Of a DNA stretch of 64,000 nt, positions 25,066 to 34,334 are shown in pieces. The notes below the pieces were generated by a model that saw only the letters and a list, made by a program, of their open reading frames with translations, searched no databases and had not been told where the DNA came from. How positions within the stretch are numbered: position 1 is the first letter of the stretch; each line of letters opens with the position of its first letter. A program made the translations under genes and the position numbers. Source of the stretch: Porphyromonas sp. (GTDB taxonomy: Bacteria > Bacteroidota > Bacteroidia > Bacteroidales > Porphyromonadaceae); assembly GCA_029983505.1 (NCBI GenBank), contig JASBZK010000003.1:1-64000 (forward strand). Direction: 5' to 3'.

Positions 25066-26628
25066 ATGAGCAACAATAGAGTATTTAGCGAACAGGAGCT
25101 ATTGAGACGGCAGAGTCTCGAGGCACTCAGAAAACTCGGAATTGACCCCTATCCCGCAGAGGCTTTCGATGTCACGGCCACTGCCCAAAGCATAAAAGAT
25201 ACATTTGATCCCGAAGCTCCGGAGAAGGAGATTACATTGGCAGGGCGCTTGATGACACGGCGCATAATGGGCAAAGCGTCCTTTGCCGAACTGATGGACT
25301 CCACCGGAAGGATCCAACTCTACATCACACGCGACGACATCGCCCATGATGAGGAGAAAACGATGTACAACACGGTTTTCAAGAAACTGCTCGACATAGG
25401 GGACTTCATAGGCGTACGCGGGTTTGCTTTTGTGACCAAGACAGGCGAGCTCACGGTTCACGTCAAGGAGCTGAAAGTTCTCTCCAAGGCGCTTAGACCG
25501 CTCCCCGTCGTCAAGCAAAAGGATGGCGAGACTTTCGACGCGTTCACGGATCCCGAGCTCCGCTATCGGATGCGCTACGTGGATCTTGTGGTTAATCCTG
25601 AGGTGAGGGAACGTTTTGTGAAGCGTACCCGTACTTTTGACGCCTTTCGCTCTTTTTTCAACGAGAGAGGGTATCTGGAAGTAGAAACACCGGTACTTCA
25701 GAGCATCCCGGGTGGTGCGGCCGCACGACCTTTCATCACCCACCTCAATGCCCTCGATATTCCCCTCTACCTCCGCATCGCCGATGAACTTTACCTCAAA
25801 AGGCTGATCGTGGGCGGCTTTAACGGCGTGTACGAGTTCTCCCGAAACTTCAGAAACGAGGGGATGGATCGCACCCACAACCCCGAGTTTACTGCTATGG
25901 AAGTCTATGTCCCCTACAAGGACTACGACTGGATGATGGAGATGACCGAGCAGCTCCTCGAGTACACTGCCCGAAAAGTCAACGGGACGACAAAAGTAAC
26001 CGTCCGAGGCCAGGAGATAGACTTCAAGGCTCCGTATCCCCGCATCACGATGACGGACGCGATAAAGGAGCATGCCAACTACGACATCACCGGCAAAAGC
26101 GAAGAAGAGATCCGCGCGGCCTGCAAGGATCGCGGTATGGAAGTGGATGAGACGATGGGCAAAGGTAAGCTCATCGATGAGCTCTTTGGTACGTTTTGCG
26201 AACCGAAGTACATCCAGCCTACCTACATTATAGACTACCCGATAGAGATGTCTCCGCTTACGAAGAAGCACCGCTCCAAAGAGGGACTTACGGAGCGCTT
26301 TGAGCTGATGGTCGCCGGCAAGGAGCTTGCGAACGCGTACTCCGAGCTTAACGACCCGATCGATCAGTACGAGCGCTTCCAGGAGCAATTGAGGCTCTCG
26401 GAGAAGGGCGATGATGAGGCGATGTTTATCGACCAAGACTTTATACGCGCGCTTGAATACGGGATGCCGCCTACGAGCGGGATGGGTATCGGGATGGATC
26501 GTCTCGTGATGTACCTTACGGGACAGGACACGATCCAGGAGGTGCTTTTCTTCCCTCAGATGAAACCGGAGCGGCAGAACCCCAACAGCATTTCCGGAGA
26601 TGCCGAAGAGGAGGCCGGGGAAAAGTAA
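25066..26628 (+). CDS. lysS: lysyl-tRNA synthetase, class II
   Basis: A 520-residue class II enzyme that charges tRNA-Lys. The N-terminal OB-fold (about 50-140) is followed by the catalytic domain with motif 2 FRNEGMDRTHNPEFTAMEVY and motif 3 GIGMDRLVMYLTG. ATG 25066 begins MSNNRVFSEQELLRR; the 15 upstream in-frame codons are unlikely. First gene of a six-gene plus-strand block running to rimM. Confidence 0.96.
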   Translation: MSNNRVFSEQELLRRQSLEALRKLGIDPYPAEAFDVTATAQSIKDTFDPEAPEKEITLAGRLMTRRIMGKASFAELMDSTGRIQLYITRDDIAHDEEKTMYNTVFKKLLDIGDFIGVRGFAFVTKTGELTVHVKELKVLSKALRPLPVVKQKDGETFDAFTDPELRYRMRYVDLVVNPEVRERFVKRTRTFDAFRSFFNERGYLEVETPVLQSIPGGAAARPFITHLNALDIPLYLRIADELYLKRLIVGGFNGVYEFSRNFRNEGMDRTHNPEFTAMEVYVPYKDYDWMMEMTEQLLEYTARKVNGTTKVTVRGQEIDFKAPYPRITMTDAIKEHANYDITGKSEEEIRAACKDRGMEVDETMGKGKLIDELFGTFCEPKYIQPTYIIDYPIEMSPLTKKHRSKEGLTERFELMVAGKELANAYSELNDPIDQYERFQEQLRLSEKGDDEAMFIDQDFIRALEYGMPPTSGMGIGMDRLVMYLTGQDTIQEVLFFPQMKPERQNPNSISGDAEEEAGEK

Positions 26629-26677
26629 GCCCGAAATCCTCTCCTGCAATTTGATCTAACTGTTTTTAGCTTGAGTT

Positions 26678-27715
26678 ATGGCTGAACCACAGAGTCAGCA
26701 TCTATCCGTTGAGGGGTGGACGCCCGGAAAAATTGTCGTCATAGGGGGAGGAAGCTGGGCTACGGCTTTGGCGAAAATCCTCCTTGACTCCGGCGTCGGG
26801 CGCATAGGCTGGTACTTCCGCTTTCACGACACCGTCAAGAAGTTTAAGCAGGGCCGGCATAATCCGTCGTACCTCACCACCGTTACTTTCGACACGGATC
26901 GGATAGACTTTTATTCGGACATCCACTTGGCGGTGAAGGAGGCGGATACCATCCTTCTTGTCACACCTTCGCCGTACATCCTCGGCACTTTTGAGAAGAT
27001 CAAAAAAGAGGAGATGAGGGGAAAGTTTGTCCTCAATGCGACCAAAGGGATCATCCCGGACAAGTACCGGACGATTTCTTCGTACTTGAGCGAAGACTTC
27101 GACCTGCCTCTGGATATGATCGGAGTCATCAGCGGACCGACTCATGCCGAAGAGGTGGCGCTCGAGAAGACTTCTTACCTCACTGTGGCGTGCAGTGACG
27201 TCAAAAAAGCCGAGACACTCGATAAGGTGCTTACGGCTCCCTATGTGCGTACTTACGTCAGCCTTGACGTCAACGGTATCGAATACGGTACTGTGCTGAA
27301 AAATATCTACGCCGTCGCCGCCGGCATCTGTCAGGGACTAAAGCTGGGGGACAACTTCCAAGCCGTCCTTATCGCCAACGCTGCCGCGGAAATGGATCGC
27401 TTTACTAAAGCACTCTCCACTACGAGGTGTCCGATTACGGACTCCGTATACCTTGGCGACCTGCTCGTCACCTGCTACTCCAAGTACAGTCGCAATCGCA
27501 CGCTCGGTACCTTGCTCGGTCGGGGCTACTCCGTGATGCAGGCGCAGCTTGAGATGGAGATGGTGGCAGAAGGGTACTATGGCGCCAAGTGCATCCATAT
27601 CCTGAATAAACAGGTGAAGGCTTTTTTGCCCATAGCAGAAACAGTCTATCAGATCCTGTATCACAAAGAAAATGCCCAAAAAGCCATCGACAGACTTGCC
27701 GGGCTTATTCACTAA
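26678..27715 (+). CDS. gpsA: NAD(P)-dependent glycerol-3-phosphate dehydrogenase
   Basis: GpsA reduces dihydroxyacetone phosphate to sn-glycerol 3-phosphate, the backbone of phospholipids. The 345-residue product has the Rossmann loop GGGSWATALAKIL (about 22-34), GPTHAEEVAL and the catalytic-lysine region EYGTVLKNIYAVAAG. It follows lysS by 49 bases and precedes pgi by 49. Confidence 0.94.
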   Translation: MAEPQSQHLSVEGWTPGKIVVIGGGSWATALAKILLDSGVGRIGWYFRFHDTVKKFKQGRHNPSYLTTVTFDTDRIDFYSDIHLAVKEADTILLVTPSPYILGTFEKIKKEEMRGKFVLNATKGIIPDKYRTISSYLSEDFDLPLDMIGVISGPTHAEEVALEKTSYLTVACSDVKKAETLDKVLTAPYVRTYVSLDVNGIEYGTVLKNIYAVAAGICQGLKLGDNFQAVLIANAAAEMDRFTKALSTTRCPITDSVYLGDLLVTCYSKYSRNRTLGTLLGRGYSVMQAQLEMEMVAEGYYGAKCIHILNKQVKAFLPIAETVYQILYHKENAQKAIDRLAGLIH

Positions 27716-27764
27716 CGAAGCATAGAGCTCCACATTATCATAGCATAGAAAATAACTGATTACT

Positions 27765-29123
27765 ATGGCAGAACTAATCAAACTCGACTTATCCAACGCA
27801 CTCGACACCCCGGAGCGTAAAGCCTCTTTTGAGGCTATGATTCCCGAAGCCGGGAAAGCACTCCAATCGCTTTTCGACGGTACGGGCGAAGGCAACGACT
27901 TCCTTGGATGGCTTGACCTTCCCACTTCAATCACGTACAGTTTTCTTGACGACATCAGGGCGACTGCCGAAGTCCTTAGAAAAGACTGCGAATTTGTCGT
28001 CTCTGTCGGCATCGGAGGCTCTTATCTCGGCATTAAATCGACCATAGAAGCGCTTCGGGACAGTTTCGACGCTTACAAAGGTCTCGATACGTCCAAGCTC
28101 CTCTATGCGGGTAACCAGATCTCCGAAGATTACCTCTATGAGTTGCTCGACCTGCTCCGAGGCAAAAAGTTCGGCATCATCAATATCAGCAAAAGTGGTA
28201 CGACGACTGAGCCGGCCATCGCTTTCCGTCTCCTCAAAAATCTCCTCGAGGAGCAAGAGGGTAGGGAGTTTGCGAAGGAACACATCGTCGCCATCACTGA
28301 TGAGAAAAAAGGCGCCCTCCGTACACTTGCCGACAAGGAAGGATATAAGACATTCGTCATCCCCGATAATGTGGGGGGACGCTTCACCGTGCTTACGCCC
28401 GTGGGTCTTCTACCCATCGCGGTAGCCGGGTTGGACATCAAACAGCTTGTCCAAGGTGCCCAAGATATGGAAGAGGCCACTTCTCTGAAAGTCTCTCCCG
28501 ACACCAATCCCTCCCTTCGGTATGCAGCCGCACGCAATGTGCTTTACAGAGAAGGTAAAAAGATAGAGATTTTGGCCAACTTTTCGCCCAAACTCCAATA
28601 CGTCGGCGAGTGGTTTAAGCAGCTTTTTGCGGAGAGTGAAGGCAAAGACGGCTTGGCCATCTTCCCCGCGTCTGCAAACTTCACCACCGATTTGCATTCC
28701 ATCGGTCAGCTTATCCAACAGGGTGAGCGCAACCTCTTCGAGACAGTCCTTAGCGTGGGAAAAACTTGGCACCAAGTCCTTTTGCCCGAAGACAAAGAGA
28801 ACCTCGACGGTCTGAACTATCTCTCGGCTAAGAGAATCGACTTCGTCAATAAGCAGGCTGAGACCGGTACGCTTTTGGCTCACGTGGACGGCGGAGTGCC
28901 CAATATCCGCATCTCTCTTCCCGAGCTCAACGCCTATTACCTCGGACAGCTTTATTATTTCTTCGAAAAAGCTGTAGGCATCAGTGGTTATCTGCTTGGG
29001 GTCAATCCCTTCAATCAGCCCGGTGTGGAGGATTACAAAGGCAATATGTTTGCCCTCCTCGGCAAACCCGGCTACGAAGAAGCGAGCAAGGCGATCCAAA
29101 AGCGACTCGGTAAGGGTCTTTAA
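27765..29123 (+). CDS. pgi: glucose-6-phosphate isomerase
   Basis: A 452-residue enzyme of the short bacterial (Bacillus-like) PGI type that interconverts glucose 6-phosphate and fructose 6-phosphate. Two SIS folds carry the phosphate-binding SKSGTTTEP, the GGRFTVLTPVG signature and EGKDGLAIFPASANFTTDLH. It is 21 bases upstream of the DUF4290 gene. Confidence 0.94.
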   Translation: MAELIKLDLSNALDTPERKASFEAMIPEAGKALQSLFDGTGEGNDFLGWLDLPTSITYSFLDDIRATAEVLRKDCEFVVSVGIGGSYLGIKSTIEALRDSFDAYKGLDTSKLLYAGNQISEDYLYELLDLLRGKKFGIINISKSGTTTEPAIAFRLLKNLLEEQEGREFAKEHIVAITDEKKGALRTLADKEGYKTFVIPDNVGGRFTVLTPVGLLPIAVAGLDIKQLVQGAQDMEEATSLKVSPDTNPSLRYAAARNVLYREGKKIEILANFSPKLQYVGEWFKQLFAESEGKDGLAIFPASANFTTDLHSIGQLIQQGERNLFETVLSVGKTWHQVLLPEDKENLDGLNYLSAKRIDFVNKQAETGTLLAHVDGGVPNIRISLPELNAYYLGQLYYFFEKAVGISGYLLGVNPFNQPGVEDYKGNMFALLGKPGYEEASKAIQKRLGKGL

Positions 29124-29144
29124 TCCTCAAAAAGTCCGATTTGA

Positions 29145-29777
29145 ATGGCTTTAGACAACACTACCTCTCACGGTGACCGCCTGATATTCCCCATTTATGG
29201 TAGAAATATCCAGGAAATGGTCGAATATTGTGTCTCGATTGAAGACCGGGAAGAGCGACAAAGATGCGCGGAGACGATTGTCCGCAAGATGGAAAACTTC
29301 TCCCCTCTGAATAAAGACCGGGAGGATTACCGCCAAGTGCTCTGGGATCATCTCTTTATCATGAGCGGATTCAGGCTCGACGTGGATTTCCCTTATCCGG
29401 TCATCAAGGAAGAAGAGTACGGTAAAAAACACTCCGGTCATCTCGATAACGACCACCAATACCGCCCTCAGTTCAGACACTACGGAAGGGCTGTGGAGCG
29501 TATGGTCGCCATCGCTGCTGCCCTCCCGGAGGGTGAAGAGCGCTTGGAGCTCTCCAAAAAAATCGCGATTCAGATGAAAAAGGACTACCTCAATTGGAAC
29601 AGCCGGGGTGTCTCCGACTCCAAGATCTTCACCGAGCTCTATGACCTCTCGAAAGGCAAACTGTATCTCGACGAATTGATGTTCCACCTCCCGGAGGCTT
29701 CGATGCTGATAGAAGGCACTGCGGCCGCCAAGGGGAAAAAGAACACCAATAACAGAGGTAGAAACAAGAGAAAATAA
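29145..29777 (+). CDS. DUF4290 family protein
   Basis: The 210-residue cytoplasmic protein matches DUF4290, a Bacteroidota family without assigned function that typically precedes murA and rimM, as here. The conserved start RLIFPIYGRNIQEMVEYC and the middle PYPVIKEEE are recognisable. The protein is mostly helical and acidic/basic mixed, with a disordered, lysine/asparagine/arginine-rich C-terminal tail (about 190-210) that could bind nucleic acid. The conserved linkage to rimM hints at a link to cell-wall or ribosome biogenesis; that is inference. Confidence 0.8.
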   Translation: MALDNTTSHGDRLIFPIYGRNIQEMVEYCVSIEDREERQRCAETIVRKMENFSPLNKDREDYRQVLWDHLFIMSGFRLDVDFPYPVIKEEEYGKKHSGHLDNDHQYRPQFRHYGRAVERMVAIAAALPEGEERLELSKKIAIQMKKDYLNWNSRGVSDSKIFTELYDLSKGKLYLDELMFHLPEASMLIEGTAAAKGKKNTNNRGRNKRK

Positions 29778-29789
29778 GTACTGCACGCT

Positions 29790-31100
29790 ATGGCTTCCTT
29801 TATCATCGAAGGCGGACGGCACCTCAAGGGGGACATCATCCCGCAGGGTGCGAAAAACGAGGCACTCCAAGTAATTTCGGCGGTTCTTTTGACTTCCGAA
29901 AGGGTCACCATCCACAATATTCCGGACATCCTTGACGTCAAAAACCTCATTTCGCTCCTGATGGATCTCGGTGTAAAGGTGACCAAGGAAAACGAGGACA
30001 CGTACACGTTTCAGGCCGATGATGTGAACCTCGATTTTGCCTATTCGCCCTCTTTTTTGGAAAAGAGCCGCAAGCTCCGGGGGTCTGTCCTCCTCATAGG
30101 TCCCTTGCTCGGTCGTTTCGGAAAAGCCTCCATCACCAAGCCGGGAGGAGACAAGATCGGTCGTAGGAGGCTCGACACCCATTTTATAGGGTTTATGGAT
30201 CTCGGAGCGCGGTTCCACAATGACCCCGAGAGGGAACTCTTCACCATCGAGTCTCCCGGCGGACTGAGAGGGTGCTATATGCTTCTCGGTGAAGCCTCTG
30301 TGACCGGTACCGCAAATATCATTATGGCGGCAGTCCTTGCCTCCGGCACCACGACCATATACAATGCCGCGTGCGAGCCCTATATCCAGCAACTCTGCAA
30401 GCTCCTGGTGAAAATGGGTGCGAAGATTAGCGGTATCGGCAGTAATCTGCTTACGATCGAAGGGGTGGACAGTCTCGGTTCTGCCGAGCATACGATCCTT
30501 CCGGATATGATCGAAGTAGGGAGCTTCATCGGTATGGCAGCCGTGACGCAGTCCGAGATGACCATCAAAAACGCCTTTGTCAAAGAGCTCGGCATCATCC
30601 CGTCCACTTTCCGAAAGCTCGGTATCGTGCTCGAAGAGAGGGGCGAGGATCTCTATATCCCTGCGCAGGAGCATTACGAGATCGAGAACTTTATGGACGG
30701 CTCCATACTCACCATCGCCGACGCCCCTTGGCCGGGACTTACTCCTGACCTCATCAGTGTCCTGCTCGTGACGGCAACCCAAGCCGAGGGCAGTGTACTC
30801 ATCCATCAGAAGATGTTTGAGTCCCGCCTCTTTTTCGTGGACAAACTTATCGACATCGGTGCCCAAATCATTCTCTGCGATCCTCACCGCGCTACCGTAA
30901 TCGGACTTAACCATAGGTTTAAGTTCCGCCCTGCCGTGATGGAGTCGCCCGATATCCGTGCCGGCATCGCGCTCCTTATCGCTGCTATGTCTGCCGGTGG
31001 GACTTCCCGCATCAATAACATCGAACAGATAGACCGCGGTTACCAAAACATCGAAGGACGGCTCAATGCCATAGGCGCGTCCATCTCCAGAGTAGACTAA
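29790..31100 (+). CDS. murA: UDP-N-acetylglucosamine 1-carboxyvinyltransferase MurA
   Basis: MurA transfers enolpyruvate from PEP to UDP-GlcNAc, the first committed step of peptidoglycan synthesis. The 436-residue protein has the EPSP-synthase fold with PQGAKNEALQ (18-27, including the substrate-binding Lys-Asn pair). The flexible active-site loop, Cys115 in E. coli (GGCTIGARP), reads KPGGDKIGRR, giving Asp121 in place of cysteine. This substitution is known in mycobacterial and chlamydial MurA to make the enzyme insensitive to fosfomycin while active. It starts 12 bases after the DUF4290 gene. Confidence 0.95.
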   Translation: MASFIIEGGRHLKGDIIPQGAKNEALQVISAVLLTSERVTIHNIPDILDVKNLISLLMDLGVKVTKENEDTYTFQADDVNLDFAYSPSFLEKSRKLRGSVLLIGPLLGRFGKASITKPGGDKIGRRRLDTHFIGFMDLGARFHNDPERELFTIESPGGLRGCYMLLGEASVTGTANIIMAAVLASGTTTIYNAACEPYIQQLCKLLVKMGAKISGIGSNLLTIEGVDSLGSAEHTILPDMIEVGSFIGMAAVTQSEMTIKNAFVKELGIIPSTFRKLGIVLEERGEDLYIPAQEHYEIENFMDGSILTIADAPWPGLTPDLISVLLVTATQAEGSVLIHQKMFESRLFFVDKLIDIGAQIILCDPHRATVIGLNHRFKFRPAVMESPDIRAGIALLIAAMSAGGTSRINNIEQIDRGYQNIEGRLNAIGASISRVD

Positions 31101-31104
31101 AGGA

Positions 31105-31629
31105 ATGTACGACATCCCTAAACTATTCCCGTATGGGTTCATCCGCAAGACGCACGGACACAAAGGTGAAGTCATCATAGAGCTTGAGGACGAGAATCTC
31201 TTCGACCTCGACCCCGATTTCCTGTTCGTCGAAATCGAGGGTATCCGGATTCCGTTTGCCGTGGACTCCCTCAGGGGCGTTCCTGAGAGGCTGATCTGCA
31301 AGTTTGAGCAAGTCTCAACGGAAGAGGAGGGCGAACGGTTCAGGGGTGCGCGGCTCTTCATTCCCGAGGAAAGTCTTTCGGAAGCGGAAGATGCGGACGA
31401 CGGGGAGGATATGGACATCATAGGCCTCAAGGTAGTTCATCCCAAGGGCGGTCTCCTTGGCGAGATCGTAGATATTGACGACTCCACAGAGAACGAACTT
31501 TTGCTCGTCAAGAGGGATTCCGATGGTCGTGAGGTGCTTCTGCCTTTTGTCTCCGAGTGGGTTCAATTTGTGGACGAGAAAAAAGGGGAACTCTTCTACG
31601 ACTATCCCGAAGAGCTCACGGAGATGTGA
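31105..31629 (+). CDS. rimM: 16S rRNA processing protein RimM
   Basis: A 174-residue 30S maturation factor with an N-terminal RimM beta-barrel (IRKTHGHKGEVIIELE, about 13-28) and a C-terminal PRC-barrel (VVHPKGGLLGEIVDIDDSTENELL). It begins 4 bases after murA and is the last gene of the lysS block. It is followed by repeat array 6, which supplies a terminator. Confidence 0.92.
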   Translation: MYDIPKLFPYGFIRKTHGHKGEVIIELEDENLFDLDPDFLFVEIEGIRIPFAVDSLRGVPERLICKFEQVSTEEEGERFRGARLFIPEESLSEAEDADDGEDMDIIGLKVVHPKGGLLGEIVDIDDSTENELLLVKRDSDGREVLLPFVSEWVQFVDEKKGELFYDYPEELTEM

Positions 31630-31656
31630 CCGGGGGTAGGAGGGGGTAAAAAGTCC

Positions 31657-31743
31657 GGTACGTACCGAGCGTTTCTTTTCGGCCGTACCGACGTGTGAAG
31701 ATAGGTCTGTATCTCGCTTCCTTGAGATACAGGCCTATTTTTG
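31657..31743. repeat. 23-bp periodic intergenic array 6, with rimM terminator
   Basis: Units: GGTACGTACC (31657), CGGCCGTACC (31680), GGTCTGTATCTC (31704) and GAGATACAGGCC (31724). The last two face each other and form a stem of about 14 pairs (TAGGTCTGTATCTC against GAGATACAGGCCTA) followed by TTTTT, a clear terminator for the lysS-rimM operon. Confidence 0.85.
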
Positions 31744-31803
31744 TGCGCCCTCCTGTGTAAAGGTTGTGAAAATAAGAATTGACCGGAATTAAGCCGGACA
31801 TAT

Positions 31804-31835
31804 TTTGTGGAATTGAAATTTTTGTGGTAACTTTG
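31804..31835 (+). promoter_or_regulatory. promoter of the tRNA-Gly/tRNA-Leu unit
   Basis: TTTG at 31804-31807, 20 bases, then TAACTTTG at 31828-31835. The first tRNA begins 35 bases later. Confidence 0.8.
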
Positions 31836-31869
31836 CACCACGTCAGAAGAGAAATAGGCGTGATTGTTT

Positions 31870-31942
31870 GCGGAAGTAGCTCAGTTGGTAGAGCACAACC
31901 TTGCCAAGGTTGGGGTCGCGGGTTCGAGTCCCGTCTTCCGCT
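31870..31942 (+). tRNA. tRNA-Gly (GCC)
   Basis: 73-base cloverleaf: acceptor GCGGAAG/CTTCCGC, D arm GCTC...GAGC, anticodon stem CAACC/GGTTG with loop TTGCCAA (anticodon GCC), T arm GCGGG...CCCGT. CCA is not encoded. Confidence 0.95.
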
Positions 31943-31976
31943 CTTTTTTGTATCCATACGCTAAAGAGATAATGAA

Positions 31977-32062
31977 GCCCGGATGGTGGAATGGTAGACA
32001 CGAAGGACTTAAACTCCTTTGACCCGAATACGGTCGTGCGGGTTCAAGTCCCGCTCCGGGTA
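31977..32062 (+). tRNA. tRNA-Leu (TAA)
   Basis: 86-base class II tRNA with acceptor GCCCGGA/TCCGGGT, anticodon loop CTTAAAC (anticodon TAA), a long variable arm (GACCCGAATACGGTC) and T arm GCGGG...CCCGC. It is 34 bases after tRNA-Gly and presumably in the same transcript. Confidence 0.95.
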
Positions 32063-32114
32063 CGAAAAAATAGAAGACCGGTAGTCGATGGGCTACCGGT
32101 CTTCTATTTTTTCG
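32063..32114. terminator. perfect bidirectional terminator between tRNA-Leu and recR
   Basis: Two 22-base arms (32063-32084 and 32093-32114) are exact complements around an 8-base loop. Each side has six A or six T at the outer part, so the hairpin ends in a U tract in both directions. It terminates the tRNA unit on the plus strand and the long topoisomerase-recR operon on the minus strand. Confidence 0.92.
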
Positions 32115-32128
32115 TAATGAGTAAGGGC

Positions 32129-32749
32129 TCAGCCGCGGAGCGTGGAGGAGAAATCGATACGGTTCTCTATGGAGCGCCCAAGCGTGACCTCATCCGCGTA
32201 CTCGAGGTCGTCCCCCATCGGTACTCCGCGGGCTATGACCGTGATTTTGACATCCAAGTCCCGCAGCAGTCTGTAGATGTAAAAGTTTGTCGTGTCGCCT
32301 TCCATCGTCGTACTGAGTGCAAGAAGTACCTCAGTAATACCTTCGTCTCGGACACGATCAGGCAGATCGCTTAGAAAGAGGTCATTCGGTCCCAGTCCGT
32401 CAATGGGCGAGATGAGCCCGCCAAGGACGTGGTAGCGCCCGTGGAAATGCCCTGTGCGCTCTATGGCCATCACATCGCGGATATTCTCCACGACGCAAAT
32501 AATGGCATCATCGCGCCTCGTATCTCGGCAGATGGGGCATACCGGATCATCACTGATGTTGTGGCAACGCTCGCAGAAGTGGATCTGATCGACGAAGCTA
32601 TTAAGGTCATCGGTGAGGCTGTGGGTAAAGCTCTTTTCCTGCTTCAGTAGAAAAAGGGCGAGTCTGAGGGCCGTCTTCCTGCCGACGCCGGGTAGCCCCG
32701 CAAAGGCATCAACGGCCTTTTGCAAAAGAAGAGAGTAACCTTCGTTCAT
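32129..32749 (-). CDS. recR: recombination mediator RecR
   Basis: A 206-residue protein of RecFOR gap repair. It has an N-terminal helix-hairpin-helix (FAGLPGVGRKTALRLALFLL), a Cys4 zinc finger (CERCHNISDDPVCPIC) and a Toprim domain (CVVENIRDVMAIERTG, then VLLALSTTMEGDTT). It overlaps lptB by 4 bases and is the last gene of the operon. Confidence 0.95.
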   Translation of the reverse strand: MNEGYSLLLQKAVDAFAGLPGVGRKTALRLALFLLKQEKSFTHSLTDDLNSFVDQIHFCERCHNISDDPVCPICRDTRRDDAIICVVENIRDVMAIERTGHFHGRYHVLGGLISPIDGLGPNDLFLSDLPDRVRDEGITEVLLALSTTMEGDTTNFYIYRLLRDLDVKITVIARGVPMGDDLEYADEVTLGRSIENRIDFSSTLRG

Positions 32750-33498
32750 TTGCCCTCGGCTACATCAAAAGTCTTACGTCGAAGCACGAAATCGCGACCG
32801 AGGTATTTCTCCCGTACGATTTCATTATTCGCAAGGTCCTCGGCAGTTCCTTCAAAAAGCACTTTCCCCTCAAAAAGGAGGTATGCACGGTCGGTGATGG
32901 AGAGGGTTTCGTTCACGTTATGGTCCGTGATGAGAATGCCGATGTTTTGGGTCTTCAGCTTCGCCACGATCGATTGGATGTCTTGGACAGCGATGGGGTC
33001 CACACCCGCAAACGGCTCATCGAGCATAATGAATTTTGGGTCAATCGCGAGGCAGCGTGCGATTTCGGCGCGTCTTCGCTCTCCACCGGAGAGGCGTTCG
33101 CCCTCATTCTTGCGCACCTTATGGAGACCAAATTCGTCGATAAGCGACTCGAGCTTGGCGTGCTGCTCATCCTTAGAGAGTCCCGTCATTTCGAGGACGG
33201 AGAGGATATTGTCTTCTACCGTCATCTTTCGGAATATGGACTCCTCTTGCGCCAGGTACCCGATCCCCAGACGCGCCCGCTTGTATATAGGCTCGTCCGT
33301 GATCTCCCTGTCATCGATGAAGATACGTCCGTGATTAGGCATTACAAGCCCCACCGTCATATAGAATGTGGTGGTCTTCCCCGCTCCGTTGGGACCGAGC
33401 AGTCCCACGATTTCTCCCTGAGAGACATCTATGGAGACGTGGTTGACGACGGTACGGCTCTTATATTTCTTCACCAAGTCTTCGGTACGCAACTTCAT
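32746..33498 (-). CDS. lptB: LPS export ABC transporter ATPase LptB
   Basis: The 250-residue ATPase powers the LptB2FG transporter that extracts LPS from the inner membrane. Walker A GPNGAGKT (35-42), signature LSGGE (136-140) and Walker B LDEPFAG (159-165) are present; EPFAGVDPIA and ITDHNVNETL are characteristic of LptB. It lies 24 bases downstream of lpxH, so two LPS genes are adjacent. Confidence 0.93.
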   Translation of the reverse strand: MKLRTEDLVKKYKSRTVVNHVSIDVSQGEIVGLLGPNGAGKTTTFYMTVGLVMPNHGRIFIDDREITDEPIYKRARLGIGYLAQEESIFRKMTVEDNILSVLEMTGLSKDEQHAKLESLIDEFGLHKVRKNEGERLSGGERRRAEIARCLAIDPKFIMLDEPFAGVDPIAVQDIQSIVAKLKTQNIGILITDHNVNETLSITDRAYLLFEGKVLFEGTAEDLANNEIVREKYLGRDFVLRRKTFDVAEGK

Positions 33499-33522
33499 AT
33501 CTTTCCTTTCGCACTCATATTT

Positions 33523-34317
33523 TCAATACATAGGAGACACCTCATCCTCCTCAAACTGATTGAGGACAAAAGTCTCTCCATCCCATTCCCCATAGCTGTA
33601 ATAGTGAAGCCAATCGCCGAGAATCACGACGCGCGTCTGCCGCGTGATCATCAAGTCGAGAAGCAAATGACGATGCCCGAAGATGAAAAAATCCGGTGCA
33701 TCATTTCCCAGCTTCTTTGTCTCGCTCTTGGCAAAAAGAGTGAGGTACTCCTCATTCTCGCCCCGATACGGCATAATGGGATAGCGCTCCGTGCCTTTCT
33801 TCCTACTGTGTCTGCTCCAAGACTGTGCGAAGCGCACAGTAAGGTCGGGATGCAGGAGACTGTACAGTTTCTGCGCCCACCGCGCGTGAAACACTTTTCG
33901 GAGAAAAAGGTAACGCTTATTCTCTGTCTCAAACTCGTCCCCATGGGCGATAAAAAAGCTTTTGCCCAAAATCTCCATCCGGGCAGCTTCCCGATGAAGC
34001 GTAAAGCCTATCTCCCGCTCGAGGTACCCGAAGAGCCAGATATCGTGATTGCCGGTGAAGTAATGGATCTCAACGCCCGCATCCGAGAGCTCGGCGAGGG
34101 CGCCTAAGAGACGAATAAAGCCCTGAGGCGCTACCGTCTTGTACTCAAACCAGTAATCAAAAATATCACCAACGAGGATGAGCATGGCGGCGTCTTCCCT
34201 GATCGACTTCAGCCACCGCACCACTCGGCGTTCCCGCTCCCCGGGGTCCCCTTGTGACGGCGACCCGAGGTGCATATCCGAAGCGAAATAGACCTTGCGG
34301 CGTGGCGTGTCCGACAT
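33523..34317 (-). CDS. lpxH: UDP-2,3-diacylglucosamine diphosphatase LpxH
   Basis: A 264-residue calcineurin-like enzyme that cleaves UDP-2,3-diacylglucosamine to lipid X in lipid A synthesis. Metal ligands lie in FASDMHLG (Asp14, His16), LVGDIFDYWFE, TGNHD and FIFGHRH. FDYWFE and the adjacency to lptB favour LpxH over other phosphoesterases. Membrane-associated cytoplasmic enzyme. Confidence 0.85.
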   Translation of the reverse strand: MSDTPRRKVYFASDMHLGSPSQGDPGERERRVVRWLKSIREDAAMLILVGDIFDYWFEYKTVAPQGFIRLLGALAELSDAGVEIHYFTGNHDIWLFGYLEREIGFTLHREAARMEILGKSFFIAHGDEFETENKRYLFLRKVFHARWAQKLYSLLHPDLTVRFAQSWSRHSRKKGTERYPIMPYRGENEEYLTLFAKSETKKLGNDAPDFFIFGHRHLLLDLMITRQTRVVILGDWLHYYSYGEWDGETFVLNQFEEDEVSPMY

Positions 34318-34334
34318 CGTGTGAAGGGCGTATA

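Noticed and set aside
25099..26649. 516-codon open frame opposite lysS
   Set aside because: Mirror of lysS codon bias; lysS is certain.
29151..31430. 759-codon open frame opposite DUF4290, murA and rimM
   Set aside because: Crosses three real genes and their junctions; no recognisable domain.
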